DNA of 64,000 bases, taken from the NCBI GenBank assembly GCA_963773635.1, contig CAVZBW010000005.1, positions 1,550,001 through 1,614,000 of the forward strand, given 5' to 3'. Of the stretch, positions 25,159 to 34,497 are shown piece by piece (the first letter of the stretch is position 1; each line of letters opens with the position of its first letter). Source of the DNA: CAVZBW01 sp963773635 (GTDB taxonomy: Bacteria > Actinomycetota > Acidimicrobiia > Acidimicrobiales > RAAP-2). Under the pieces are notes generated by a model. It ran no database searches, was not told the DNA's origin, and was given only the letters and a program-made list of their open reading frames with translations. The position numbers and the translations under genes are program-made.

Positions 25159-28100
25159 CCCTGGCCATCCCACCGTCCAACGAGGACCCCTTTGTCGGGC
25201 TGGCGGAACCCCCGCCGTTCGAGGAGGACACCGAACCCGAGGCTCCGGGCAAGCGCCGGCGGGGGTTTTGGCACCGCTTCACCCGCCAGCCGTACGCCAT
25301 GGGGAGCCTGGCCTTCCTGGTCATCATCACCCTGGCCGCCATCTTCGCTCCCCTCGTCTCGCCCTACGCGCCCAACCACCAGGATCTGAACGCCGTCAAC
25401 CAGGGGCCGTCGACCGCCCACTGGCTGGGCACGGACGATCTGGGCCGCGACATCCTCAGCCGGCTCATCTGGGGCGGCAGGGTCTCGCTGCGCGCCACGT
25501 TCGAGATCGTCGGGATCGCCGCCGTCATCGCCGTGCCCATCGGCCTGATCGCCGGGTTCTTCCGGGGCGCGGTCGACACCGTGATCATGCGCTTCATGGA
25601 CGCGTTGTTCTCCTTCCCCCCGCTCGTCCTGGCCCTGACGGTCGCGGCGCTGCTCGGGGCGAGCCTCAACGACACCGCACTGGCCATCGCCATCGTCTTC
25701 GTCCCGAGCTTCGTCCGGCTGCTGCGGGGCGAGGTCATCGCGGTGCGAGAGGAGAACTTCATCGAGGCGGCGCGATCCCTCGGTGCCACCTCGAACCGCC
25801 TCATCCGGCGCCACATCGTGCCCAACGTCGCCTCCCCGATCATCATCCAGCTCGCCCTGGCGCTGGGCTTCGCGCTGCTCGTCGAGGCCGGCCTGAGCTT
25901 CCTCGGCCTGGGAGAGCAACCGCCCACGCCGAGCTGGGGCTCGATGCTCAACGAGGGCTACCAGTTCATCTTCTCCTCCTCCTGGGCCCTCGTCTTCCCG
26001 GGGCTCGCCATCATGCTGTCGGTCCTGTCGTTCAACCTCGTGGCCGACGGGCTGCGCGACTCGCTCGGCAGGGAGCGGCCCAAGAGCTCGAGCCTCGTGG
26101 GCTCCGAGCGCAAGTCCCGGCTGGCCCAGCTCACCGGAGTCGCCCGCACTCGGAGCTCCGCCGCCCAGGCCAAGGTGGAGGCCAAGGCCCAGGCGAGCGC
26201 GGCCGCGAAATCGAAGGACCTGCTCTCGGTCGACCGATTGCGCATCGAGTTCCTGACCGAGGGCCAGTGGCTCCCGGTGATGGAAAACGGCACCTTCACG
26301 TTGGAACGCGGCAAGACCCTCGGCCTGGTGGGCGAGAGCGGCTCGGGCAAGACCGTCTCGGCCCTGGCCATCATGGGGCTCCTGCCGCCGAGGGGCTGCC
26401 GGGCCAGCGGATCGGCTCGCTTCTTGGGCCGCGACCTCATGCGCATGTCCCCGGCCGAGCTGCGCCAGGTCCGAGGCAACGAGATCGGCATGATCTTCCA
26501 GGAGCCCATGACGAGCCTCAATCCGGCGTTTACGGTCGGCAACCAGATCGCGGAGCAGGTTCGTACCCACCGCAAGCTGAGCAAGGCCGAGTCGTGGAAG
26601 GTCGCCGTCGAGATGCTCGAGCGGGTGGAGATCCCCTCGGCGGCGGAACGGGCCCGGGACTATCCGCACGCCTTCTCCGGGGGCATGCGCCAGCGGGTGA
26701 TGATCGCCATGGCGCTCTCGTGCTCCCCCAAGCTGCTGATCGCCGACGAGCCCACGACCGCCCTCGACGTCACCACCCAGGCGCAGATCGTCCAGCTGCT
26801 CCACACCCTGCAGCGCGAGGAGGAGATGGCCATGATCTTCGTGACCCACGACCTGGGGGTCATCGCGGACGTGGCGGACGACGTCGTCGTGATGTACGCC
26901 GGCCAGATCGTGGAGCACACCGCGTCGACCGAGCTGTTCACCCGGCCCCGTCACCCCTACACCGAGGCGCTGCTCAGCTCCATCCCCCAGCTCACCCCCG
27001 CCGGAGAGGCGCTGCACTCCATCCCCGGCATCGTCCCGCGACCCGGCCAGCTCCCCGACGGGTGCCGCTTCCATCCGCGCTGCTCCTACTCGACCGACGC
27101 GTGCGTGACCACGCCGGTCGAGCTGCGCCGGTCCTCGGCGCTCGCGGGCTCGGGGGGCGCCCAGGACCCGGAGGTGGGGCAGGGCTCGAGCAATGGCTCC
27201 GTCGGAGCGCTCAGCCGGTGCCTCCGTCAGGACGAGCTGACCCTCGCCGGGGCGGTGGGCAAGGCGAGCGAAACGCCGGCCGCCACCAACGGCAAGGAGG
27301 CCGCTCCGGGGGAACCGATCCTTGTGGCGAGCGATCTCTCCAAGCGGTTCCCCGTGCGCAGCGGGTTGCTGCGTCGGGTCTCCGGGACGGTCAACGCGGT
27401 GGACGGCGTCGACCTCACCATCGGCGCCGGGACGACCCTCGGCCTCGTCGGGGAGAGCGGATCGGGCAAGTCGACCCTCGCCCGGCTGATCGTGCGCCTG
27501 ATCGAGCCATCCGGCGGAACCGTCACGCTCGGCGGCGTCGATCTCACGGCGCTGCGCGGCCCCAAGCTGCGGCGGGAGCGCCAGGGGATGCAGATGGTCT
27601 TCCAGGACCCCTACTCCTCCCTCGATCCGCGCCAGAACATCCTGGAGGTCGTGGGTGAGCCGCTGCGGATCCACACCTCGCTCGACCGAGCCGAACGAGA
27701 GCGGCGGGTCCTCGAGCTGCTCTCCCAGGTCGGGATCGGCGGACACGTCCTCGGGCGACAGCCCCACGAATTCTCCGGAGGCCAGCGGCAGCGGATCGCC
27801 ATCGCCGCGCGCCCTGGCGCTCGAGCCGAGCCTGCTCGTCTGCGACGAGCCGGTATCGGCCCTCGACGTGTCCACCCAGTCCCAGGTCATCAACCTGCTG
27901 ACCGACCTCCAGGACCGCTTGGGGCTGGCCTACCTGTTCATCGCCCACGATCTGTCGGTCGTGCGGCACCTGAGCGACCGGATCGCGGTCATGTACCTCG
28001 GCAAGATCGTCGAAGAAGGTGCCGCAGAGGACGTGTACTCACGCCCCACCCATCCCTACACCGCCGCGCTGCTCTCCGCCATCCCCGTCCCCGATCCCGA

Positions 28101-28329
28101 GCGGCAGCGGTCCCGCCGTCAATTCGTCCTGACCGGCGAGGTCGAGGAGGGTCAGGGCACGACGGGCTGCCGCTTCCGGCAGCGCTGTCCCTTCGCCATG
28201 GAGGTCTGCGCCACCGTCGACCCCGAGCCCTACACCACGCCGAGCGGCACGACCGTCCGCTGCCATCTCCACTCGAGCGGACCGACGCTCGCCGGCGCCA
28301 CGGTGGCCGGGCTTCAGCCTCCCGCGTAG
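25155..28329 (+). CDS. DppC-DppD-DppF fusion: permease plus two ATPases of the peptide-type importer (one apparent frameshift)
   Basis: One frame carries three importer parts, about 1057 residues once one base near 27810 is removed. Residues about 1-300 are a DppC permease (LGTDDLGRDILSRLIWGGRV, NFIEAARSLGATSNRLIRRH). A Lys/Ala/Ser-rich linker follows. Residues about 355-690 are a DppD ATPase: GESGSGKTVSALA, FSGGMRQRVMIAMAL, LLIADEPTTALDVTTQ and a C-terminal Cys-containing peptide domain. Residues about 720-1057 are DppF: GESGSGKSTLARL, FSGGQRQRIAIA, then in the shifted frame RALALEPSLLVCDEP. Permease-ATPase fusions are known in actinobacteria; all three together is unusual. The end overlaps the convergent gene by 16 bases. 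Confidence 0.88.
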
Positions 28330-29264
28330 CGCTTGGCGATCTCTCGCATCGCGGTTGCAAACTCCTCCATCGTCGCGTCGAGGATGTCGCGCACCGGCCG
28401 CACACCCTCGATCCGCCCGGCAACCTGCCCACCGAAGGGCACGGCGGCCTCGAGATCGCCCCCAAAGTAGAGCTCGTGAATGGCGCCGTAGTCGGCACCG
28501 CTCACGTGCTCGTACCGCTCGAGCGAGAGCGTGCGCTCGGTGACGAGGGCGCGGATGCCCGGGCGGGAGAAGCGATTGAGCATGAGCGTATCCATCTCGG
28601 AGGCCGAGACGACCGCCGACTTCCAGTTGTCGTGGATGGGCGACTCCGCCGAGGCCAACATGCGCGTGCCCATCTGGACGCCCTCGGCACCGAGGACGAA
28701 GGCCGCCGCCATGCTCCTGCCGTCGACGATGCCCCCGGCCGCGACGATGGGCACGTCGACCCGCGAAGCAACGAGGGGCAGCAGCACCATCGTGGAGGCG
28801 CCGCGGGGATCCTTGAAGCCGCCGCCCTCGTTGCCCTCGACGACCAACCCGTCGACGCCCGCCTCGACGGCCCGGAGGGCCCCCCGCAGGCTCGGGACCA
28901 CGTGGAACACGGTGAGCCCGGCGGCCTTCAGCGCTCCCGTGAGGCGCCTCGGGTCGCCGGCGGAGGTCGTGACGAAGCGCACGCCCGCCTCGATGATGAG
29001 GTCGACGAAGTCGCCCGGCTCGCTCACGAAGAGCTGCGCGATGTTGACCCCAAATGGCCGGTCGGTGAGGTCGCGCATCTTGCGAATCTCGCCGCGTATC
29101 ACGTCGAGCTCGCCCGACGACGTCTCGATGATGCCGAGGCCGCCGGCCTCCGACACCGCCGAGGCCAACTGCGCACGAGCGATGTAGCCCATCGGAGCCT
29201 GGACGATGGGCCGCTCGACGCCGAGCATCTCGGTGATCCGGTTGACGATGCGTGGCTCGTTCAC
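28314..29264 (-). CDS. Nitronate monooxygenase-like / FabK-like flavoprotein
   Basis: FMN TIM-barrel protein of 316 residues. IVQAPMGYIARAQLASAVSE at the N-terminus, IVAAGGIVDGRSMAAAFVLG and AEGVQMGTRMLA match the NMO/2-nitropropane dioxygenase family. The segment that carries the catalytic His in nitronate monooxygenases (GGH) reads EGNEGGGFKD here, so the His is absent and a different reaction, such as enoyl reduction, is possible. GTG 29264 is the only good start. It is the last gene of a minus-strand operon with two SDRs and an LLM flavoenzyme. Confidence 0.82.
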   Translation of the reverse strand: MNEPRIVNRITEMLGVERPIVQAPMGYIARAQLASAVSEAGGLGIIETSSGELDVIRGEIRKMRDLTDRPFGVNIAQLFVSEPGDFVDLIIEAGVRFVTTSAGDPRRLTGALKAAGLTVFHVVPSLRGALRAVEAGVDGLVVEGNEGGGFKDPRGASTMVLLPLVASRVDVPIVAAGGIVDGRSMAAAFVLGAEGVQMGTRMLASAESPIHDNWKSAVVSASEMDTLMLNRFSRPGIRALVTERTLSLERYEHVSGADYGAIHELYFGGDLEAAVPFGGQVAGRIEGVRPVRDILDATMEEFATAMREIAKRYAGG

Positions 29265-29302
29265 GGTTGCATTGTGGCCCAGGCGACGGTGAGGGGACTC
29301 GC

Positions 29303-30061
29303 TCAACCGCGATCGGGCAGGCGCCCCGCGGCGAGGCCGCCGTCGATGGTCAGCTCCGCCCCGGTCAGGTAGGAGGAGGCGTCGGAGGCGAGGAAGGCGA
29401 CGAGCTCGGCGACCTCCTCGGGCTGGCCGACCCGCCCGAGCGGCATCGAGGCGAAGCGGCCCGGCGCGTCCTCCGGGCGAACGGGCAGCATGGCGGTGTC
29501 GATCGGCCCGGGATGGACCGAATTGACGCGGATGCCACGCGGCCCGAGCTCGACCGCCGCGGTCTTGGTCACGCCGCGCAGGCCCCACTTGGAGGCCCCG
29601 TAGGCGCCGTGGCCCCACAAGCCCTGGAGGCCGGCGAGGGACGAGATGTTGACGATCGAGCCCCCGCCGGAGCGGTCCATCGGGTCGGCGACCAGGCGGA
29701 TGCCGATCATGGGCCCGACCAGATTGGTCGCCAGGAGCTCCGTGATGGCGGCGGCGCTCTCCTCGACGAGCGGGCGTACGCGGTGGACCCCCGCGTTGTT
29801 GACCAGGACGTCCAGCCTGCCCCACCGCTCGAGGGTGGCGTCGACCACCGGCGCCCACGCGGCCTCGTCCGAAACGTCGTGGGCGACGAACACGGCGTCC
29901 GGCCCGAGCGAGCCGGCGGTCGCCCGGCCCTCCTCGACCAGCACGTCGGTCAGCACCACCTTGGCCCCTCGCTCCACGAAGAGGCGTCCCTCGGCGGCGC
30001 CCTGACCCCGTGCGCCGCCGGTGATGATCGCCACCTTGCCGGCGAGCTCGGCGCCGCTCAT
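29303..30061 (-). CDS. Short-chain dehydrogenase/reductase
   Basis: NAD(P)-dependent oxidoreductase of 252 residues. Cofactor motif TGGARGQG (residues 15-22), NNAG, catalytic YGASK with an upstream Ser (NISSLAG), and the usual C-terminal FLASDASSYLTGAELTIDGG. The GQG form of the glycine motif resembles 3-alpha/20-beta-hydroxysteroid dehydrogenase-like SDRs. The ATG overlaps the stop of the upstream SDR. Substrate not determined; operon context suggests a carbonyl or acyl-CoA-linked catabolic route. Confidence 0.9.
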   Translation of the reverse strand: MSGAELAGKVAIITGGARGQGAAEGRLFVERGAKVVLTDVLVEEGRATAGSLGPDAVFVAHDVSDEAAWAPVVDATLERWGRLDVLVNNAGVHRVRPLVEESAAAITELLATNLVGPMIGIRLVADPMDRSGGGSIVNISSLAGLQGLWGHGAYGASKWGLRGVTKTAAVELGPRGIRVNSVHPGPIDTAMLPVRPEDAPGRFASMPLGRVGQPEEVAELVAFLASDASSYLTGAELTIDGGLAAGRLPDRG

Positions 30062-30810
30062 GCCGTACCCGCCAGGACGCCCCCGTCCACGACCAGCTGG
30101 GTGCCGGTGACGAACGAGGCCTCCTCGCTCAACAGGAAGCGCACGGCGGAAGCGACCTCGTCGGGTTGACCGATGCGCCCGAGCGGGGCGGCGGCGGCCA
30201 TGTGGGGCGCAGGGTGCAGCATCGGCGTGTCCACGTATCCAGGGCATACCACGTTGACCCGGACTCCCTCGGGTCCGAGCGAGAGGGCGAGCGACCGCGC
30301 CAGCCCGAGGAGGCCGGACTTGGCCGTGGCGTAGGGGGCCATGACGGGCCAGGCCACGAAGGAGCCGATCGAGCCGATGAAGACCACCGCTGAACCCGGC
30401 GCCCCCCTCAAGTCCGCCGCCAAGGCCTTGACGAGGAACACCGCCGAGCGGAGGTGCACGTCGACCACGGCGTCCCACCGCTCCTCGCTCAGATCGTCCA
30501 GGGTGGTGGGCCCCGCGATCCCGGCGGCGTGCACGAGGCCCGAGATGGGTCCGAGCGCGGCACGGGCGTCCGAGGCCGCCGAGTCAAGATCACCCGTGCG
30601 GGTGACGTCGACCTCGGCACCGTGTGCCAGCACCCCCCACTCGCCGCGGATCGACGCCGCCTCGGCGACGGCCGCAGCGCCGTCGAGATCCCAGCACGAG
30701 ACCGGACGTCCGACGGCGGCCAGGGCACGAGCGCAGGCCCGACCGATCCCGGAGGCTCCGCCGGTCACGACCACTGCGCCGCCCGGCTCGCCGAGGCGGG
30801 GCGCGCTCAT
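30058..30810 (-). CDS. Short-chain dehydrogenase/reductase
   Basis: A second SDR of 250 residues with TGGASGIG (residues 16-23), HAAGIAGPTTLDDL, catalytic YATAK and ending FVTGTQLVVDGG. It differs from its downstream neighbour enough (cofactor loop, HAAG for NNAG) to be an old paralogue rather than a recent copy. Both ends overlap neighbours by four bases, so translation of the four-gene operon is coupled. Confidence 0.9.
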   Translation of the reverse strand: MSAPRLGEPGGAVVVTGGASGIGRACARALAAVGRPVSCWDLDGAAAVAEAASIRGEWGVLAHGAEVDVTRTGDLDSAASDARAALGPISGLVHAAGIAGPTTLDDLSEERWDAVVDVHLRSAVFLVKALAADLRGAPGSAVVFIGSIGSFVAWPVMAPYATAKSGLLGLARSLALSLGPEGVRVNVVCPGYVDTPMLHPAPHMAAAAPLGRIGQPDEVASAVRFLLSEEASFVTGTQLVVDGGVLAGTA

Positions 30811-32021
30811 GCTCCCTCCGGGCCGGGGGCAGCCACGGCCGGTACACCGGTGGTCGGCACGGACCGGCGCTGCTCGACGAGCCGGCGGCCCTCGCCCTCC
30901 CGGAAGTAGGGGATCACCCGCTCGCCGATGCTCCGGATGGTCTGCAGCTGCGGCTCCTGCGGGATCGTGCCCATCTGGCAGAGGAAGAGGATCTCGTCCG
31001 CGCCGGCCTGGATGAGCCTCGAGACGTAGCCGATGCAGTCCTCGACCGTGCCGTAGGCGTGGTTGGGGTTGAGCATCGCCATGCTCGGTTGGGAGAAGTC
31101 GACGCTCACCCTCTCGGACCCGATCGACGTCTCGATCACCGTGGTCCCGTCGCCCGTGGTGGCGGTCAGGTCGTCGGGCCAGCTCTCGGGCTGCGGCAGC
31201 GGCATCTGCCCGTTGCTCGCCCAGTGCCCGATGGTCTCCATGAAGAACCGCTGGCCGCGGATCCCGAGCCGCCGGGCCTCGCGGCCGTCCGGCAGCACGA
31301 TGGTCGGGCACAGCGCCGCCAGGTGCTCTGTCGGGCGGAGCCCGACCTGGCGGGACGGGTCACGCCCGGAGAAGGCCTCCCGGTAGATGCGGTTCTTGGC
31401 GGCCACCTGCTCGGGACCACCGAAGCCGAGCACCAGCGCCCCGATGCCGAGACCGCCCGCCACCGACAGCGAGTCGTTGTGGGTGCACGCCATGTACAGC
31501 GGCGGGTGGGGGTCCTGCAGGGGCTTCGGATGGATGGGCCTCGGCGGGATGTCGAGGAAGCGCCCGTGGTGCTCGACCAGGTCTTCCACCCAGTACCGAG
31601 GCACCAGGCGCATGGACTCCTCGATCATGGGTGGGAGGTCGCGCAGGTCGTAGCCGAAGGTGCCGGCCTCCTGCTGGGTGCCACCCTTGCCGAAGCCGAC
31701 CTCCAGGCGGCCGCCCGAGAGGATGTCCAGCGTGGCACAGCGCTCCGCGACCTTGACGGGGTGGTTCATGTGCGGCGGGAGGCAGATCACCCCGTGGCCG
31801 ACGTGGATGCGCGAGGTGGCTCCCGCCACAAAGGCGAGGAAGGTCTCGGGCGCGCTCATGTGCGCGTAGTGCTCCAAAGCGGTGTGCTCCACCGCCCACA
31901 CGACGTCGAAGCCGACCTCCTCGGCCAGCAACGCCTGCTCCAGCGCCTCCCGGAAGATGCGGTGATCGCCCTCACGCGAGGCGTCCGCCGTCTGGGCCTC
32001 GTAGATGAGCGAGAACTTCAT
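30807..32021 (-). CDS. LLM-class (luciferase-like) flavin-dependent oxidoreductase
   Basis: TIM-barrel oxidoreductase using FMN or F420. The 404 residues show the bacterial luciferase fold: FREALEQALLAEEVGFDVVW, AVEHTALEHYAHMSAPETFL, HVGHGVICLPPHMNHPVKVA, then DILSGGRLEVGFGKGG. The late GADEILFLCQMG block also matches. It is the first gene of the operon with two SDRs and an NMO-like enzyme, a set typical for oxidative breakdown of an organic substrate. A palindrome 53 bases upstream of the ATG may be its operator. Actinobacteria with F420 have many such enzymes, so the cofactor is open. Confidence 0.88.
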   Translation of the reverse strand: MKFSLIYEAQTADASREGDHRIFREALEQALLAEEVGFDVVWAVEHTALEHYAHMSAPETFLAFVAGATSRIHVGHGVICLPPHMNHPVKVAERCATLDILSGGRLEVGFGKGGTQQEAGTFGYDLRDLPPMIEESMRLVPRYWVEDLVEHHGRFLDIPPRPIHPKPLQDPHPPLYMACTHNDSLSVAGGLGIGALVLGFGGPEQVAAKNRIYREAFSGRDPSRQVGLRPTEHLAALCPTIVLPDGREARRLGIRGQRFFMETIGHWASNGQMPLPQPESWPDDLTATTGDGTTVIETSIGSERVSVDFSQPSMAMLNPNHAYGTVEDCIGYVSRLIQAGADEILFLCQMGTIPQEPQLQTIRSIGERVIPYFREGEGRRLVEQRRSVPTTGVPAVAAPGPEGA

Positions 32022-32073
32022 GGCCTCTCCCCTCCCCGTCCATATCCACTGGCTTCCTCACGCGACCCGGGTA

Positions 32074-32087
32074 GTTTGTAACCAAAC
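32074..32087 (-). promoter_or_regulatory. Palindromic operator-like site upstream of the LLM operon
   Basis: GTTTG-TAAC-CAAAC is a perfect 5-bp inverted repeat in the 181-base divergent gap between the LLM operon and the epimerase gene. It resembles sites bound by TetR-type repressors; no regulator gene lies next to it, so the binding protein is unknown. Confidence 0.35.
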
Positions 32088-32202
32088 CGGTGGGCGGCGC
32101 AGCTCGCCGCGGTACGCGACGAGCGGTCCGCCGAGTTCCACGAGGGCGTCCGGCGGCCGGTCCACGACCTCATCGGTCCCTGAGCCGTGGTAGGCAGGGG
32201 CC

Positions 32203-33123
32203 GTGGCCAACGACAGCATTCCCAGCGGCTCCAAGATCGTGGTGACCGGGGTGACCGGTCAGGTCGCGGAGCCCCTCGCCAAGACGCTCGCCGCCGAGCA
32301 CGACGTGTACGGCGCCGCCCGCTTCCGCGACGCAGAGGCTCGGAGACGCCTCGAGGAGGCGGGGGTCACCTGCGTGGCGGTCGACCTCGCCGCGGGCGAC
32401 GTCGACGACCTCCCGTCCGATGCCGACTACGTGCTCAACCTGGCGGTCTCCAAGTCCAACGACTGGGCGGCAGACCTGGACGCCAACGTCGGCGGCGTCC
32501 TGTCGCTGATGGAGCACCTGCAGGGGGCCCGCGCCTTCCTGCACTGCTCGAGCACGGCCGTGTACCGTCCCGACGGTCACCGGGCCCTCCCCGAGGACGC
32601 CGCGCTCGGCGACAACCACGGTGTGTGGGGCTTCCTCCAGACGTACAGCATCTGCAAGATCGCGGCCGAGGGCGCGGCCCGCTGGGGGGCGCGGCGATTC
32701 GGGCTGCCCACGACCATCGCCCGGCTCTGCGTGCCCTACGGCGACGGTGGCGGATGGCCCGCCATCCATCTCGAGATGCTGCTGGCCGACCTCCCCGTCC
32801 AGGTGCACCTGGACGCGCCGAGCCAGTACCACCCGCTGCACGAAGACGACATCGCCCGCACGGTGCCCCGGCTGCTGGGCGCGGCCTCGGTGCCGGCGAC
32901 GATCGTCAACTGGGGCGGCGACCAGGTGGTGAGCATCGAGGAGTGGTGCAACTTCCTGGGCGAGCTGGTCGGCCATCCCGCCAAGTTCGAGCCGACCGAC
33001 CAGACCATCGAGAGCGTCTGCCTGGATCTCACCCGGATGCACGAACTGGTCGGCCACACCGAGGTCGATTGGCGAGACGGGCTGCGCCGGATGGTGGCGA
33101 CCCGGCATCCCGAGACCCTGTGA
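32203..33123 (+). CDS. NAD-dependent epimerase/dehydratase (extended SDR)
   Basis: 306 residues. Rossmann motif VVTGVTGQVAEPL at the N-terminus, LHCSSTAVY with the catalytic Ser/Thr region, and a YxxxK equivalent in TYSICKIAAE. LCVPYGDGGGWPAIHLEMLL and HPLHEDDIA match NAD-dependent epimerases acting on nucleotide sugars or related carbonyl compounds. Start GTG 32203. It is divergent from the LLM operon and convergent with the SRPBCC gene. Confidence 0.85.
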   Translation: MANDSIPSGSKIVVTGVTGQVAEPLAKTLAAEHDVYGAARFRDAEARRRLEEAGVTCVAVDLAAGDVDDLPSDADYVLNLAVSKSNDWAADLDANVGGVLSLMEHLQGARAFLHCSSTAVYRPDGHRALPEDAALGDNHGVWGFLQTYSICKIAAEGAARWGARRFGLPTTIARLCVPYGDGGGWPAIHLEMLLADLPVQVHLDAPSQYHPLHEDDIARTVPRLLGAASVPATIVNWGGDQVVSIEEWCNFLGELVGHPAKFEPTDQTIESVCLDLTRMHELVGHTEVDWRDGLRRMVATRHPETL

Positions 33124-33182
33124 CCGCGTGATCGGCGGGCCGGTGCTCGCCGAACCGGTGATCGGCGGCCCGGGCGTGTCGG

Positions 33183-33659
33183 CTATTGGGCGGCCCGCAG
33201 GCGCTCGAGGCCCCCGTTGACCGCCTCGGCGATGAGGCGATCGTTGTCCTTGGAGATGTACCGGTGCACCCTCCGCTCGAGGAGGGCCCGCAGGACGGGG
33301 TTGAAGGCGTGGTACCGCTCGGTGAAGTGGATCCGGGTCCGCCCCCCGGGCAGCTCCTCGAGGCGGGTGTGGCCCTCGGCCTTCGACCAGAGGGGCTTGC
33401 CGACCGCGTCGTAGCGCCAGGACTCGAGCGGACGCACCTGGGTGAGCCACTCCCACGAGTGGCCGATGCCCCCCGACATCAGGTACTTCGGTACCCGGAA
33501 GGTGCAGTGGCGGACGAGCCCCTCACCGATCTCGTCGCCCGGATGGAGGATCTCGATGGTCACGGGACCGCGCTGGGCTCGTGGGCCGCGGTACCAAAAG
33601 AGCGACCACACCTCCGCCGGCGTCCCCTCGACGTCCACCGCATGCCGATGCTCCTGCAT
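33183..33659 (-). CDS. SRPBCC (START-like) domain protein
   Basis: 158 residues beginning EHRHAVDVEGTPAEVWSLF, the usual opening of polyketide-cyclase/START-like folds with a large hydrophobic ligand cavity. TRLEELPGGRTRIHFTERYH and a C-terminal helix (DNDRLIAEAVNGGLERL) complete the fold. Ligand and function cannot be told from sequence. The 59-base gap to the epimerase carries a direct repeat containing GTGATCGGCGG; no clear terminator stem was found. Confidence 0.8.
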   Translation of the reverse strand: MQEHRHAVDVEGTPAEVWSLFWYRGPRAQRGPVTIEILHPGDEIGEGLVRHCTFRVPKYLMSGGIGHSWEWLTQVRPLESWRYDAVGKPLWSKAEGHTRLEELPGGRTRIHFTERYHAFNPVLRALLERRVHRYISKDNDRLIAEAVNGGLERLRAAQ

Positions 33660-33929
33660 CTGACCCCCTCTCCGGGCAGCCGCCCGGTCCGTCCAGCACC
33701 TGCCCAGCCGTCACCGTCGGTCGCCGGAAGGCCAACGACGGACCAGCGAATCCGCCGTCCCCGCCCCGACGCTGCACAGGTCTACCAGCGATCCCGATCG
33801 GACGTCGGGACGACCGGAGGCCGCCCCGAAGTGCGCGATACCACTTGGCTCACCAGGCAGTTAACATGGTCGAAACAAAGGACCCGCGGGTCCGGGGCCT
33901 GTCGCCAGGCGAACCCCAATGGAGGACAC

Positions 33930-34497
33930 ATGTTCGCACGACTGTTGGTCGCCATCGACGAGTCACCGTCCACCCAGGTGGTGCTCGACTTCGCCACCGC
34001 CCTGGCTCGACGCGGCGCCGCCGCGGTCCACGTCCTGCACGTCAATCCGCTGCTCGTGGGCGGCCGCGGTCATGCCGAGCTGACCGAGACCGAGGCGGCG
34101 CGCCTCGTGGAGGCGGCGGTGCGCCAGCTGCGAGAGGAGCTCCTGGACATGCGACGTCAAGGTCACGGGCTCGCTCGCCCGGGCCACCTGCTTCCAGCTC
34201 CCCCAGGTCATCGCCGAGGCGGCCGAGGCGCGTCAGAGCGAGGCCATCGTGGTCGGGTCGCGGCGCCGGCGGGGCGTGCGCCGGCTCTTGGGCCACGGGC
34301 TGCGGGAGCGGATCACCGGCCTCTCCCCGTTGCCGGTCCTCGTGGCGCCCGCACCGCTCCAGGTGCCTCGCGGCCACCGCCGGGGGCACCATGCGGCGTC
34401 CATGGACGGCCCGACAGGATCCGATCTCAGCTCGCGGGAGGCCCACCCGGCCGGCCGGCGGGGCTCGTCGCCCCCGCCCACCCGATCTCCCGGTTGA
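33930..34497 (+). CDS. Universal stress protein UspA family (one apparent frameshift)
   Basis: Starts at ATG 33930 behind the strong ribosome site GGAGGA. FARLLVAIDESPSTQVVLDF and VHVLHVN are the UspA N-terminus. Near 34151 the frame changes (one extra C), after which VKVTGSLARATCFQLPQVIA, then VVGSRRRRGVRRLLGHGLRE and LPVLVAP complete the ATP-binding G-x2-G-x9-G region. The tail of some 50 residues after VAP is not conserved and overlaps the convergent PhyH gene by 71 bases, so the true end may be earlier. The 270-base gap before it holds a 14-bp palindrome GGACCCGCGGGTCC at 33880. Confidence 0.8.

Noticed and set aside
25128..27893. An open frame of 921 codons antisense to the importer fusion
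   Set aside because: Composition is that of a shadow frame (many Arg, Asp, Gly, His) and the opposite strand has clear ABC motifs.
24396..29372. An open frame of 1658 codons on the plus strand
   Set aside because: Its first part is the wrong frame of dppB and its last part the wrong frame after the shift near 27810, running antisense through the NMO-like gene. Only 25155 to about 27810 is real in that frame.
33124..33182. Direct repeat containing GTGATCGGCGG as a possible attachment site
   Set aside because: The copies are short, there is no integrase or mobile gene nearby, and the gap is only 59 bases between convergent genes.
34427..34497. A 71-base convergent overlap of uspA and the PhyH gene as a regulatory antisense pair
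   Set aside because: The uspA tail past its conserved end is not trustworthy because the gene already has one apparent indel; a further error could place the stop earlier.
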